Below, one piece after another: positions 1 to 6,022 of a stretch of 7,476 bases of DNA. Within the stretch, counting starts at the first letter, position 1, and each line of letters begins with the position of its first letter. Location of the stretch: positions 1 to 7,476 of the forward strand of contig JAFAGX010000172.1 of NCBI GenBank assembly GCA_019237515.1. The letters run 5' to 3'. Position numbers and translations under genes: made by a program. The stretch is from Acidobacteriaceae bacterium (GTDB lineage Bacteria > Acidobacteriota > Terriglobia > Terriglobales > SbA1). The notes below the pieces were generated by a model, which ran no database searches, was not told the origin of the DNA, and saw only the letters and a list, made by a program, of their open reading frames with translations.

Positions 1-1
1 C

Positions 2-427
2 TGCGCAAACAGCGGCGTTGATGTCTCCAACGTGGATGGCGGCGCCCACGCACTCCTTCTGCCCAAAAATCCAGACCGCTCCGCCGCCCAGCTTTATCGC
101 GACATCAAAAAACATCTGCACCTTTCGATTCCCGTCATCATCACTGATACCTTTGGCCGCCCTTGGCGCGAGGGACTCACGGAAGCCGCGATCGGCCTCG
201 CTGGCATGAAAGCGCTGCACGATTTACGCGGCCGCACCGACCCGTACGGCTATCCGTTGCGGGTTAGCATCGAAGCTGTGGCTGACGAACTCGCTTGCGC
301 GGCTGGCCTCGTCTGCGGCAAGCTAGCTCGTACGCCGCTTTGCATCGTTCGCGGCTTTGGGTACCATGGCTCGCATGGAAGCGCTCGCGACCTCATTCGA
401 CCGCCAGCCAACGATCTGTTTCGTTGA
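2..427 (+). CDS. cofE: Coenzyme F420-0:L-glutamate ligase, C-terminal part (5' end outside window)
   Basis: CofE adds L-glutamate residues to F420-0 through gamma-linkages using GTP and divalent metal, the last step of F420 synthesis in the cytosol. The reading frame is open from base 2 (first codons C-A-N-S-G-V-D-V-S-N) and gives 141 residues. Diagnostic blocks are the GVDxSNV segment, LLPKNPDRSA, the metal/GTP-site region TDTFGRPWREGLTEAAIG, the DLRGRTDPYGYPLRV block, ADELACAAGLVCGK, and a terminal ARDLIRPPANDLFR. Family members are about 245-260 aa, so a little over half is present. The protein stops right after the ligase domain, so it lacks the fused nitroreductase-like domain of actinobacterial FbiB. 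The GTG at 32 is an internal valine codon, not the start. Its TGA (425-427) runs into the cofH ribosome binding site, implying a shared mRNA. Confidence 0.93.
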   Translation, partial: CANSGVDVSNVDGGAHALLLPKNPDRSAAQLYRDIKKHLHLSIPVIITDTFGRPWREGLTEAAIGLAGMKALHDLRGRTDPYGYPLRVSIEAVADELACAAGLVCGKLARTPLCIVRGFGYHGSHGSARDLIRPPANDLFR

Positions 428-433
428 GGAGGA
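427..433 (+). promoter_or_regulatory. Strong Shine-Dalgarno site of cofH, overlapping the cofE stop
   Basis: AGGAGGA lies 5 nt before the GTG at 439, and its first base is the last base of the cofE TGA. This fixes the cofH start at 439, although the frame is open back to 295. It also suggests that ribosomes ending cofE help initiate cofH. Confidence 0.8.
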
Positions 434-438
434 ACGTT

Positions 439-1671
439 GTGCCTCGTCTGTTGACGCAATCTGAACTGGAAAATTTCTCTGGACTTGAGTGGTCCGATGT
501 CGCTCCGCGCATGCGTTCCAGCCTCCGTGCCGCCCTCGAGGGTGTGATGGGCGGTCTGGATGGCGGCATTCTTTCGCGCGATGAATGTTCGTTGCTGGCG
601 AATGCCGACGGCGAGGACTTGCTCGGCCTGCTTCTCGCCGCAGATTTCATCCGCCGCGAGTTGGTCGGCAATCTGGTCACCTATGTGATCAATCGCAACA
701 TAAATTTCACCAACATTTGTTTCGTCGGGTGCAAGTTTTGCGCCTTCAGCCGCGGTCCACGCGAGTCCGACACCTATTTTTTGGCCCCCGAACAGGTCGC
801 GCAAAAAGCGATCGAGGCCTGGCATTTAGGCGCCACAGAAGTCTGCATTCAGGGTGGTCTTCCTCGCGATCTCCCTCCGCTCTACTACCGCGACATCCTC
901 CGAGCCGTAAAACAAGCGGTGCCCGGGATGCATATCCACGCCTTTTCGCCCATGGAAATTGTCTACGGTGTCGAACTCACCGGCATGGATTTGCGCGATT
1001 ATCTCAGCATGTTGCGCGAAAATGGCCTCGGCACGCTGCCCGGCACTGCCGCCGAAATTCTTGATGATGACGTTCGCTTCGTGCTTTCCCGAAACAAGCT
1101 CTCAACCCAGCAATGGCAGGAAGTCATCCGCACCGCTCATTCGTGCGGCATCCGCAGTACTTCAACTCTCATGTACGGACACGTCGAGACCCCCGAGCAC
1201 TGGGTGAACCAACTACTTTTGCTACGGAGTATGCAGAATGAAACCGGTGGGTTCACGGAATTTGTGCCGCTCGGCTTCGTCCATCAAAACACGCTGCTAT
1301 TCCATCAGGGATTGTCGCGCCCGGGCCCCACTCTCGCCGAGCACTTAAAAATCCATGCTTTGGCGCGCGTCCTGCTTGCTGGCTCCATCAACAACATTCA
1401 AGTTTCATGGGTGAAGCTCAACCGTCGCCTGTCGCAGCTCTGTCTGCATGCCGGGGCCAACGATTATGGTGGCACATTGATGGAAGAAAACATTTCCCGC
1501 GAAGCGGGAGCGACCGCCGGACAATATACCAGCCCGGAAGATTTTCAATCCCTGATTCTCGAGGCCGGCCGGATTCCTGCGGAGCGCAATACTACCTACA
1601 CTCGGATCAACATCAAAACCCGTCCCGAGGAGTGGGTCACCGAGCCAGCTCTCGAAGCGGAGTTCGCCTAG
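439..1671 (+). CDS. cofH: FO synthase subunit 2 (5-amino-6-(D-ribitylamino)uracil-L-tyrosine 4-hydroxyphenyl transferase), CofH
   Basis: CofH is a radical-SAM enzyme that joins a tyrosine-derived fragment to 5-amino-6-ribitylaminouracil. CofG then closes the ring to FO, the F420 chromophore. The 410-aa product has the 4Fe-4S cluster motif CxxxCxxC at C94, C98 and C101, preceded by INRNINFTNI and followed by AFSRGP, a wording typical of CofH and of the CofH half of FbiC. Other family blocks are CIQGGLP, HAFSPMEI, GLGTLPGTAAEILDD, STSTLMYGHVET, FVPLGFVHQN, the PGPTL block, NIQVSWVKL and GANDYGGTLMEENISR. The related futalosine enzymes MqnC and MqnE fit less well. It is a stand-alone subunit, not a CofG-CofH fusion, and no cofG is visible. 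The GTG start at 439 is chosen for its AGGAGGA site; the upstream extension to 295 would overlap cofE and looks non-coding. Sits between cofE and npdG. Confidence 0.95.
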   Translation: MPRLLTQSELENFSGLEWSDVAPRMRSSLRAALEGVMGGLDGGILSRDECSLLANADGEDLLGLLLAADFIRRELVGNLVTYVINRNINFTNICFVGCKFCAFSRGPRESDTYFLAPEQVAQKAIEAWHLGATEVCIQGGLPRDLPPLYYRDILRAVKQAVPGMHIHAFSPMEIVYGVELTGMDLRDYLSMLRENGLGTLPGTAAEILDDDVRFVLSRNKLSTQQWQEVIRTAHSCGIRSTSTLMYGHVETPEHWVNQLLLLRSMQNETGGFTEFVPLGFVHQNTLLFHQGLSRPGPTLAEHLKIHALARVLLAGSINNIQVSWVKLNRRLSQLCLHAGANDYGGTLMEENISREAGATAGQYTSPEDFQSLILEAGRIPAERNTTYTRINIKTRPEEWVTEPALEAEFA

Positions 1672-1673
1672 CG

Positions 1674-2360
1674 ATGCCGCGCTCCATTGCTGTGCTTGGC
1701 GGTACCGGACCTGAAGGATTCGGTCTGGCGCTGCGTTGGGCTCGCGCCGGCGAAACCGTCGTGATCGGATCGCGCGATGCGCAACGTGCCCAAGCCGCCG
1801 CCGAAAAAATCAAACTGGGATTCCCCAATGCCAGCGTCTCAGGCCAGGAAAACTCCGTGGTGTGCAGCGGTTCCGATCTGCTTGTGCTCACAATTCCCTT
1901 CGAAGGACACGCCAAGCTCCTTAAAGAATTGAAACCGCATCTTCGCTCCGGAACCATTCTGGTCGACGCCACGGTGCCTTTGGCTGCCAGTGTAGGAGGC
2001 CGCGCAACCCGCACTCTGGGCGTGTGGCAAGGTTCTGCCGCCCAGGAAGCCGCCGAACTGGTGCCGGCCGGTGTTTCCGTCGTCGCTGCTTTTCAGAATG
2101 TCGGAGCCGAAATGCTGAACGGCGAAGGGCCGGTCGACTGCGATGTCATCGTCTGCAGCGATGATCCCGAAGCCAGCAAAATCGTCCGCAACTTCGCAAT
2201 CAAAATTCCCGGGGTTCGCGCCATTGATGGTGGCAAACTCGAAAACGCCCGCATCCTCGAGCAGATCACCGCGCTCCTGATCGGACTTAACATCCGCCAC
2301 AAAGGCCACTCCGGAATCCGCATCTCCGGCCTGCCATCGTCGGCATACAATTCCCAGTGA
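1674..2360 (+). CDS. npdG: F420-dependent NADP oxidoreductase (F420H2:NADP+ oxidoreductase)
   Basis: This 228-aa protein should transfer hydride between F420 and NADP(H), supplying reduced F420 to other enzymes or returning electrons to NADPH. The N-terminal Rossmann fold starts at once with the dinucleotide-binding GGTGPEGFG (residues 9-17) and a phosphate-contact SRD (33-35). Further family blocks are ILVDATVPL (95-103), VVAAFQNV (136-143), VDCDVIVCSDD (154-164), and DGGKLENARILEQITALLIGLN (185-206), followed by KGHSGIRISGL (210-220). Length matches the family. The ATG lies 2 nt after the cofH TAG, so translation is probably coupled. The same frame is open upstream to 1407, but that stretch lies inside cofH. 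Pairing of npdG with cofE and cofH fits a cell that both makes and reduces F420. A distant DP-rich NADP-binding reductase is the only alternative, and the C-terminal blocks argue against it. Confidence 0.92.
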   Translation: MPRSIAVLGGTGPEGFGLALRWARAGETVVIGSRDAQRAQAAAEKIKLGFPNASVSGQENSVVCSGSDLLVLTIPFEGHAKLLKELKPHLRSGTILVDATVPLAASVGGRATRTLGVWQGSAAQEAAELVPAGVSVVAAFQNVGAEMLNGEGPVDCDVIVCSDDPEASKIVRNFAIKIPGVRAIDGGKLENARILEQITALLIGLNIRHKGHSGIRISGLPSSAYNSQ

Positions 2361-2421
2361 TCATAAACACCAGCTGTGCTGTGATCCCGACCAAGCCTCT
2401 TTTGCGCAGGGAGGGATCTGG

Positions 2422-2479
2422 GCGAGTCGCGCGAACCGTCGCGTTTCTGTGCGACGGAGTAATCGCGCGTTTGACTCGC
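2422..2479 (+). repeat. Nested 20-bp inverted repeat upstream of the ABC transporter genes
   Basis: Three perfect helices nest inside 58 nt. The outer one is GCGAGTC (2422-2428) with GACTCGC (2473-2479). The middle one is GCGCGA (2429-2434) with TCGCGC (2463-2468). The inner one is CCGTCGC (2436-2442) with GCGACGG (2451-2457), closing an 8-nt loop. The only interruptions are a 4-nt bulge (2469-2472) and a small asymmetric internal loop (2435 against 2458-2462). The structure ends 20 nt before the ATG at 2500. No T-run follows, so it does not look like a standard terminator. It may be a structured 5' leader or a dispersed palindromic element. The pairing is seen directly; the role is unknown. 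Confidence 0.6.
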
Positions 2480-2499
2480 ATCCTTGTTACTTGAGCGCT

Positions 2500-3273
2500 A
2501 TGGACTCCGCCGCTGACAATCCTGCTCTGATTGAATTTCACAACGTCTCTTTCCGCCTGAACGGCAGGGCAGACATTCTGGAGAATCTCAATCTGGAAAT
2601 CCGGCGCGGCGAAACTCTTGTCCTCCTTGGCCGCAGCGGCTCCGGCAAAACCACTACTCTCAAGCTCATCAACGCACTGCTGTCTCCTAGTGCCGGTGAG
2701 ATCCGTGTCGACGGTCGCCCGCTCCAGCAATGGGACGTCATTCGCCTTCGCCGCATGATCGGTTACGTCATTCAGGAGACCGGCCTGTTCCCGCATTTCA
2801 CCATTGAGCGCAATATCGGCGTCGTACCCAAAATCGAGCGCTGGCCCGCTAACCGGATTCGCGACCGCGTTCGCGAATTGTTAAAGCTTGTCGGCCTCGA
2901 TCCTCAGATCGCCTCCCGTTATCCGCATGAACTTTCCGGAGGCCAGCGTCAACGCGTCGGCGTGGCCCGCGCCCTCGCCGCCGATCCCCCAATTCTCTTG
3001 ATGGACGAGCCTTTCGGCGCGCTCGACCCTCTTACTCGTGCCGAATTGCAACGCGAATTTCTCAATCTCCAAACCAGCCTGAAGAAGACCGTAATTTTCG
3101 TTACGCACGATCTTCATGAAGCCCTGCTTCTCGGCACCCGCATCGCCCTCATGGAAGCGGGACGAGTGGTCACAATCCAGACGCGAGATCAGTTCTTGGA
3201 CTCGAATGAGCCTCTGGTCATCGCTTACAAAAATGATTTTGACCTGAACCCCAATCCACGAGAACAAGCATGA
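2500..3273 (+). CDS. Osmoprotectant-type ABC transporter ATP-binding protein
   Basis: This 257-aa cytoplasmic ATPase powers an importer of the glycine betaine/choline/proline-betaine family (OpuCA, ProV or YehX-like). All ABC motifs are intact: Walker A GRSGSGKTT (44-52), a Q-loop in YVIQETGLFPHFTI, signature LSGGQ (145-149), Walker B ILLMDEP (165-171) followed by FGALDPLTR, and the switch histidine H203 in VTHD. The EALLLGTRIALMEAGRVV tail and the segment after it are typical of this subfamily. OpuCA-type proteins often carry two C-terminal CBS domains that sense ionic strength; this protein stops too early to have them. The ATG at 2500 is chosen because the family alignment starts about there, although the Shine-Dalgarno is weak. 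A GTG at 2449 in frame lies in the loop of the upstream hairpin and is less likely. Its stop overlaps the permease start (ATGA). Substrate assignment rests on family likeness only. Confidence 0.88.
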   Translation: MDSAADNPALIEFHNVSFRLNGRADILENLNLEIRRGETLVLLGRSGSGKTTTLKLINALLSPSAGEIRVDGRPLQQWDVIRLRRMIGYVIQETGLFPHFTIERNIGVVPKIERWPANRIRDRVRELLKLVGLDPQIASRYPHELSGGQRQRVGVARALAADPPILLMDEPFGALDPLTRAELQREFLNLQTSLKKTVIFVTHDLHEALLLGTRIALMEAGRVVTIQTRDQFLDSNEPLVIAYKNDFDLNPNPREQA

Positions 3274-3914
3274 ATATCTGGCAGTTTGTGCTGCAGAACC
3301 ACACAGAGGTCGCGGAACTTACGCTAGAGCACATATGGCTGGTCGGAATTTCAATCCTGCTGGCCGTGGCCATCGGAATTCCGCTGGGCATTCTCATCAC
3401 TCGCTGGCCGCCCGCTAACAAGCCGGTCCTGGGCACAGCCAACATTATTCAAACAATTCCCAGCCTCGCTCTGTTCGGATTCCTATTGCCTGCGCCCTGG
3501 ATTGGCGCACGCGCCGATCGCCTCGCCATCCTCGCCCTGACTCTCTATGCTCTGCTGCCTCTCATCCGCAACACCTATGCCGGTATCCGGTCCGTCGATC
3601 CCGCCATCGTCGAGGCCGGGCGAGGCATGGGACTTACCGATCGCCAACTTCTTTTTCAGGTCGAACTTCCACTCGCCTTGGGCGTGATCATCGCCGGCAT
3701 TCGCGTAGCCACGGTCCTGCTGATAGGCTTAGCGACCATTGCCGCTGCCATCGGAGCCGGCGGCCTCGGCGAATACATCTTTCGCGGCCTCGCCATGGTC
3801 AACAATGCAGTCATTCTTGCCGGTGCCATCCCGGCCGCCGCAATGGCGCTCCTCGCCGATGCGAGCCTCGGTTGGTTGCAACGCCGCCTTACACCGCACG
3901 CCGCTAACCACTGA
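3270..3914 (+). CDS. Osmoprotectant-type ABC transporter permease
   Basis: This 214-aa inner-membrane permease of the binding-protein-dependent type (OpuCB, OpuCD or YehW-like) should form the channel for the ATPase encoded just upstream. Hydrophobic segments lie at about residues 22-44, 55-75, 84-101, 136-160 and 178-204. The cytoplasmic EAA loop that docks on the ATPase is textbook: EAGRGMG (115-121), nine residues, then V-E-L-P (131-134). The NIIQTIPSLALFG stretch (58-70) and IGAGGLGEYIFRGL (161-174) are subfamily hallmarks. Length is normal for a domain without a fused binding protein. The ATG at 3270 overlaps the ATPase stop as ATGA, indicating translational coupling. The TGA is embedded in a 7-bp tandem repeat. 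No second permease or substrate-binding protein gene follows, so the working importer must borrow one or form a homodimer. Confidence 0.9.
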   Translation: MNIWQFVLQNHTEVAELTLEHIWLVGISILLAVAIGIPLGILITRWPPANKPVLGTANIIQTIPSLALFGFLLPAPWIGARADRLAILALTLYALLPLIRNTYAGIRSVDPAIVEAGRGMGLTDRQLLFQVELPLALGVIIAGIRVATVLLIGLATIAAAIGAGGLGEYIFRGLAMVNNAVILAGAIPAAAMALLADASLGWLQRRLTPHAANH

Positions 3915-3941
3915 GAACTGAGAACCGTGAACTGAGAACTG
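3911..3941 (+). repeat. Tandem array of a 7-bp unit (CTGAGAA)
   Basis: From 3911 the sequence reads CTGAGAA, CTGAGAA, CCGTGAA, CTGAGAA, then the start of a fifth copy (CTG). Three units are identical and the third differs at two positions. The first unit contains the TGA of the permease, so the array may have grown from, or into, the stop region. Period 7 cannot preserve a reading frame, consistent with a non-coding tract. Confidence 0.75.
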
Positions 3942-4043
3942 CTGTTTTAACTAGCAAATCTCAGGGGTTGCTCAAATGCTGAGGTCGTGACCGAGGTAAT
4001 TTGCGGCGAACTCGCCCCTGTTTTAACGTCGGGAAGATCCGCC

Positions 4044-4397
4044 ATGACCGAGCCCAATGTCGTCTATCCACGTTTCGCCCTCGCCACCACCGTGGTCGTC
4101 CGCGAGACCGCCAATGGCGCTGCGGTTCTCACCCGGCTCAAGAACATCAGCCTGAGTGGCTGCTACCTGGAGACACCCCGCGAAATTCCGGAGAAATCCA
4201 GGGTTCGCGTGATTTTGCAAACCGCCGACATGCGGGCCGATCTTTGGGGCATCGTGCAGCGGCGGGATGACGACGGCATCGGCGTCCGCTTTACCAATGG
4301 TTCAACCGTCGAAGACTGGAAAGCCCTCGAACTTCTCATCCAGGAACTGGAACAAAAGGCCCCCGCCAGGCGCTCCGCCGCCACGACCACCTTCTAG
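4044..4397 (+). CDS. Single-domain PilZ protein with an incomplete c-di-GMP motif
   Basis: PilZ domains bind cyclic di-GMP and adjust motility, adhesion or exopolysaccharide output. This 117-aa cytosolic protein is essentially one PilZ domain. The N-terminal YPRFALATTVVV strand starts at residue 8, the N-x-S-x-x-G motif is present (N34, S36, G39, in KNISLSGCYLET), and the closing strand GIGVRF lies at 78-83, followed by a helix (DWKALELLIQELEQK). The first half of the classical RxxxR motif is altered: R10 is present, but the arginine expected at position 6 is valine, so ligand binding may be weak or lost. The ATG at 4044 is preferred (GGGAAG 7 nt upstream, start matching the domain); a GTG at 3987 would add 19 residues of unconvincing sequence. 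It converges with the - strand cytochrome gene, with 19 nt between stops. Confidence 0.82.
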   Translation: MTEPNVVYPRFALATTVVVRETANGAAVLTRLKNISLSGCYLETPREIPEKSRVRVILQTADMRADLWGIVQRRDDDGIGVRFTNGSTVEDWKALELLIQELEQKAPARRSAATTTF

Positions 4398-4416
4398 AGC
4401 TTACCGCCCACTGCCG

Positions 4417-5730
4417 TCATAACGATCGCAGAAAATCCAGCAGAGCCTGTTTCTGGTCAAGCGAGCGCTGGTTAAATTTCTCGACTACCGCATTGGCTTC
4501 CGATCCAACTGAGCGATGCTCTTCAATTGCGTCCAGCAGATCGGAAGTCCGCCCGTCGTGGAGAAAGAACAATCTCTGTCCTATACCCCAGAGCGGAGCG
4601 GTACGGAACTCATCGGGACCGGCCGCACCCTGGGCGATTCCATCTGCAAGCCTTGCGCCCATATGATGCAGCGCGAAATCGGAAAATGGATGATAGGTTA
4701 CATTGCTCATCCCGGTGTACAACGACCCCGTTGTGCTCAGGCTGTCAGAATGACAGAGCACGCATCCCACTCGATTGAAAATTTCTTGCCCCTCCTGTGT
4801 ATGCGCGGTAGCAGCCGAAGGGGTGGGCGGGGCGGACAATCGCATAGCGTCCACAAACGCATCGACATCAGAGATGCCATTGCTGGCTGCGGCGTGCGAA
4901 TCCTCCGGTGTCGCGTTGAAAACGCACCCCGAAGCTGCATTCCTTTCGTTGCTCATCACGTCGTTCGTGACTCCCATTTCAACGTTGTAGGCTTCTCCCG
5001 CAAACAGGTTCAGAGATTTGTTCTGCGCCTTCCACCCGAATTTGCTAATGGTTCCGTCATTTGGGCTGGTGTTGAAGTGTCCAGCGATGCCCAAATCTGA
5101 TTTGCGGTCCCGCCGATCGGCAAGATTGCTGCGAAGAACCGAATCAGGGGTGTTTTCCACCAGCCCTAATCCAAATACGGGAGTAGGAATTCGAAAGATC
5201 ACGTTGTTTGCCGCTAGTTCAGCCGCAAAGTCCGGCTGACGCAGGTTACATCCAGGCGCATCGGTTCTTCCAGCAATCGTGAAAAGATTATGCACCCCGC
5301 CATCAGGCGTACCATCGCGCAGTCTGACAAACCGTGCTTCCCTCACTGGACCATTCGGCAGAATGAACGGCGGAATGGTGTTGGAAGCGCTCATTTCGGC
5401 CGCTGCGGCAATCTGCGGATTGGCCGCTGGACTTGATCCTAGAGTTGCTGGCTGGGCATGACAGGAACCGCAGCTTGTCCCATTAAATCCCGGACCCAGT
5501 CCGCCATTTCCGCTGCCCGGCGGATTGTCCGGAACACCTTCGTCTTGCACAAATTGAGCTATGCCGTTGGCGAATGCTGCCTGCTCGGTTGCATTCAGCA
5601 TCGGATAATAGCCTCCCGCGCCAGGTGGGCCTGATCTAGGCCCAGCGTCTTGGGCTATGCGCTGCGAGCCTGCCAAGGTAATTCCGGCCATCACCGTAAC
5701 CACGATCCCCGCTCTCTTCCAATTCTCCAT
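4417..5730 (-). CDS. Secreted di-heme cytochrome c of the DHOR family (putative thiol oxidoreductase/peroxidase-like)
   Basis: The 437-aa product belongs to the di-heme oxidoreductase (DHOR) family, relatives of MauG/cytochrome c peroxidases whose substrates are mostly unknown. It begins with a Sec signal peptide: MENWKR, a hydrophobic stretch to about residue 20, then a polar region. Two covalent heme sites are visible: CGSCH at 87-91 and CVLCH at 323-327. Family blocks include RIPTPVFGLGLVENTP, KFGWKAQNKSLNLF, TAPLWGIGQRLFFLHDGRT (HDGR at 391-394) and a DLLDAIEEH helix. It should act in the periplasm or at the outer membrane. The ATG at 5730 is preferred because GGAG lies 8 nt upstream; a GTG at 5754 would add eight residues with two charged ones before the signal. 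It is downstream of the BON gene on the same strand, but 292 nt away, so probably a separate unit. Long antisense frames here are shadows. Confidence 0.9.
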   Translation of the reverse strand: MENWKRAGIVVTVMAGITLAGSQRIAQDAGPRSGPPGAGGYYPMLNATEQAAFANGIAQFVQDEGVPDNPPGSGNGGLGPGFNGTSCGSCHAQPATLGSSPAANPQIAAAAEMSASNTIPPFILPNGPVREARFVRLRDGTPDGGVHNLFTIAGRTDAPGCNLRQPDFAAELAANNVIFRIPTPVFGLGLVENTPDSVLRSNLADRRDRKSDLGIAGHFNTSPNDGTISKFGWKAQNKSLNLFAGEAYNVEMGVTNDVMSNERNAASGCVFNATPEDSHAAASNGISDVDAFVDAMRLSAPPTPSAATAHTQEGQEIFNRVGCVLCHSDSLSTTGSLYTGMSNVTYHPFSDFALHHMGARLADGIAQGAAGPDEFRTAPLWGIGQRLFFLHDGRTSDLLDAIEEHRSVGSEANAVVEKFNQRSLDQKQALLDFLRSL

Positions 5731-6022
5731 GTTGTGATCTCCACATTTGGGCACACCTCGAGCGCTGCCCTTGATTTGTGCTTTTGAATGTTGGCGACGC
5801 GTGGCTAAATGCTGCTGCTACCGCGTTGAGCGATGGCGGGCTGCATACTGCTTCTGTGTCCGCTAACTTTAGGGGCAAGAAGAGTGCAAAGCAACATCTC
5901 GGAAGTACGTCTTCGGAACTGCGCAGAACAACTAAAAGCCGGCACTAACGGCCAATCCCAATGCCGACAGAAAGACCCAGATTCCAGCGAGGATTTCTTT
6001 GCGCTACGCTCGGACAGTGCGA
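5731..6022 (-). other. Non-coding gap between the BON gene and the cytochrome gene
   Basis: This 292-nt stretch holds the leader of the cytochrome gene and the 3' region of the BON gene. Frames crossing it on either strand have irregular, arginine- and serine-rich composition and overlap neighbouring genes, so I regard them as non-coding. Apart from the GGAG at 5739-5742 and a weak hairpin at 5934-5953, I see no convincing signal and no clear -35/-10 pair. Confidence 0.5.
5934..5953 (-). terminator. Weak candidate rho-independent terminator of the BON gene
   Basis: Read on the - strand, GCCG (complement of 5949-5952) can pair with CGGC (complement of 5938-5941) across a 7-nt loop, with one further G-U pair. 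TTTT (complement of 5934-5937) follows directly. It lies about 70 nt past the BON stop. The stem is only 4-5 bp, so this is tentative. Confidence 0.25.

Noticed and set aside
295..438. N-terminal extension of cofH
   Set aside because: It lies within the cofE coding region in another frame, has an arginine/serine/tryptophan-rich non-protein-like sequence, and the AGGAGGA before GTG 439 sets the start.
250..825. 191-codon open frame on the - strand
   Set aside because: Antisense to cofE and cofH, whose family motifs are unmistakable; the composition of this frame is unstructured.
2422..2479. Rho-independent terminator for the F420 genes
   Set aside because: The hairpin is strong, but no T-run follows on the + strand and the structure is longer and more interrupted than a usual terminator.
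2449..2499. GTG start and 17-residue extension of the ABC ATPase
   Set aside because: The start falls in the loop and stem of the 2422-2479 hairpin, and the family alignment begins just after the ATG at 2500.
4516..5100. 194-codon open frame on the + strand
   Set aside because: Antisense to the di-heme cytochrome, which has two CxxCH sites and family motifs.
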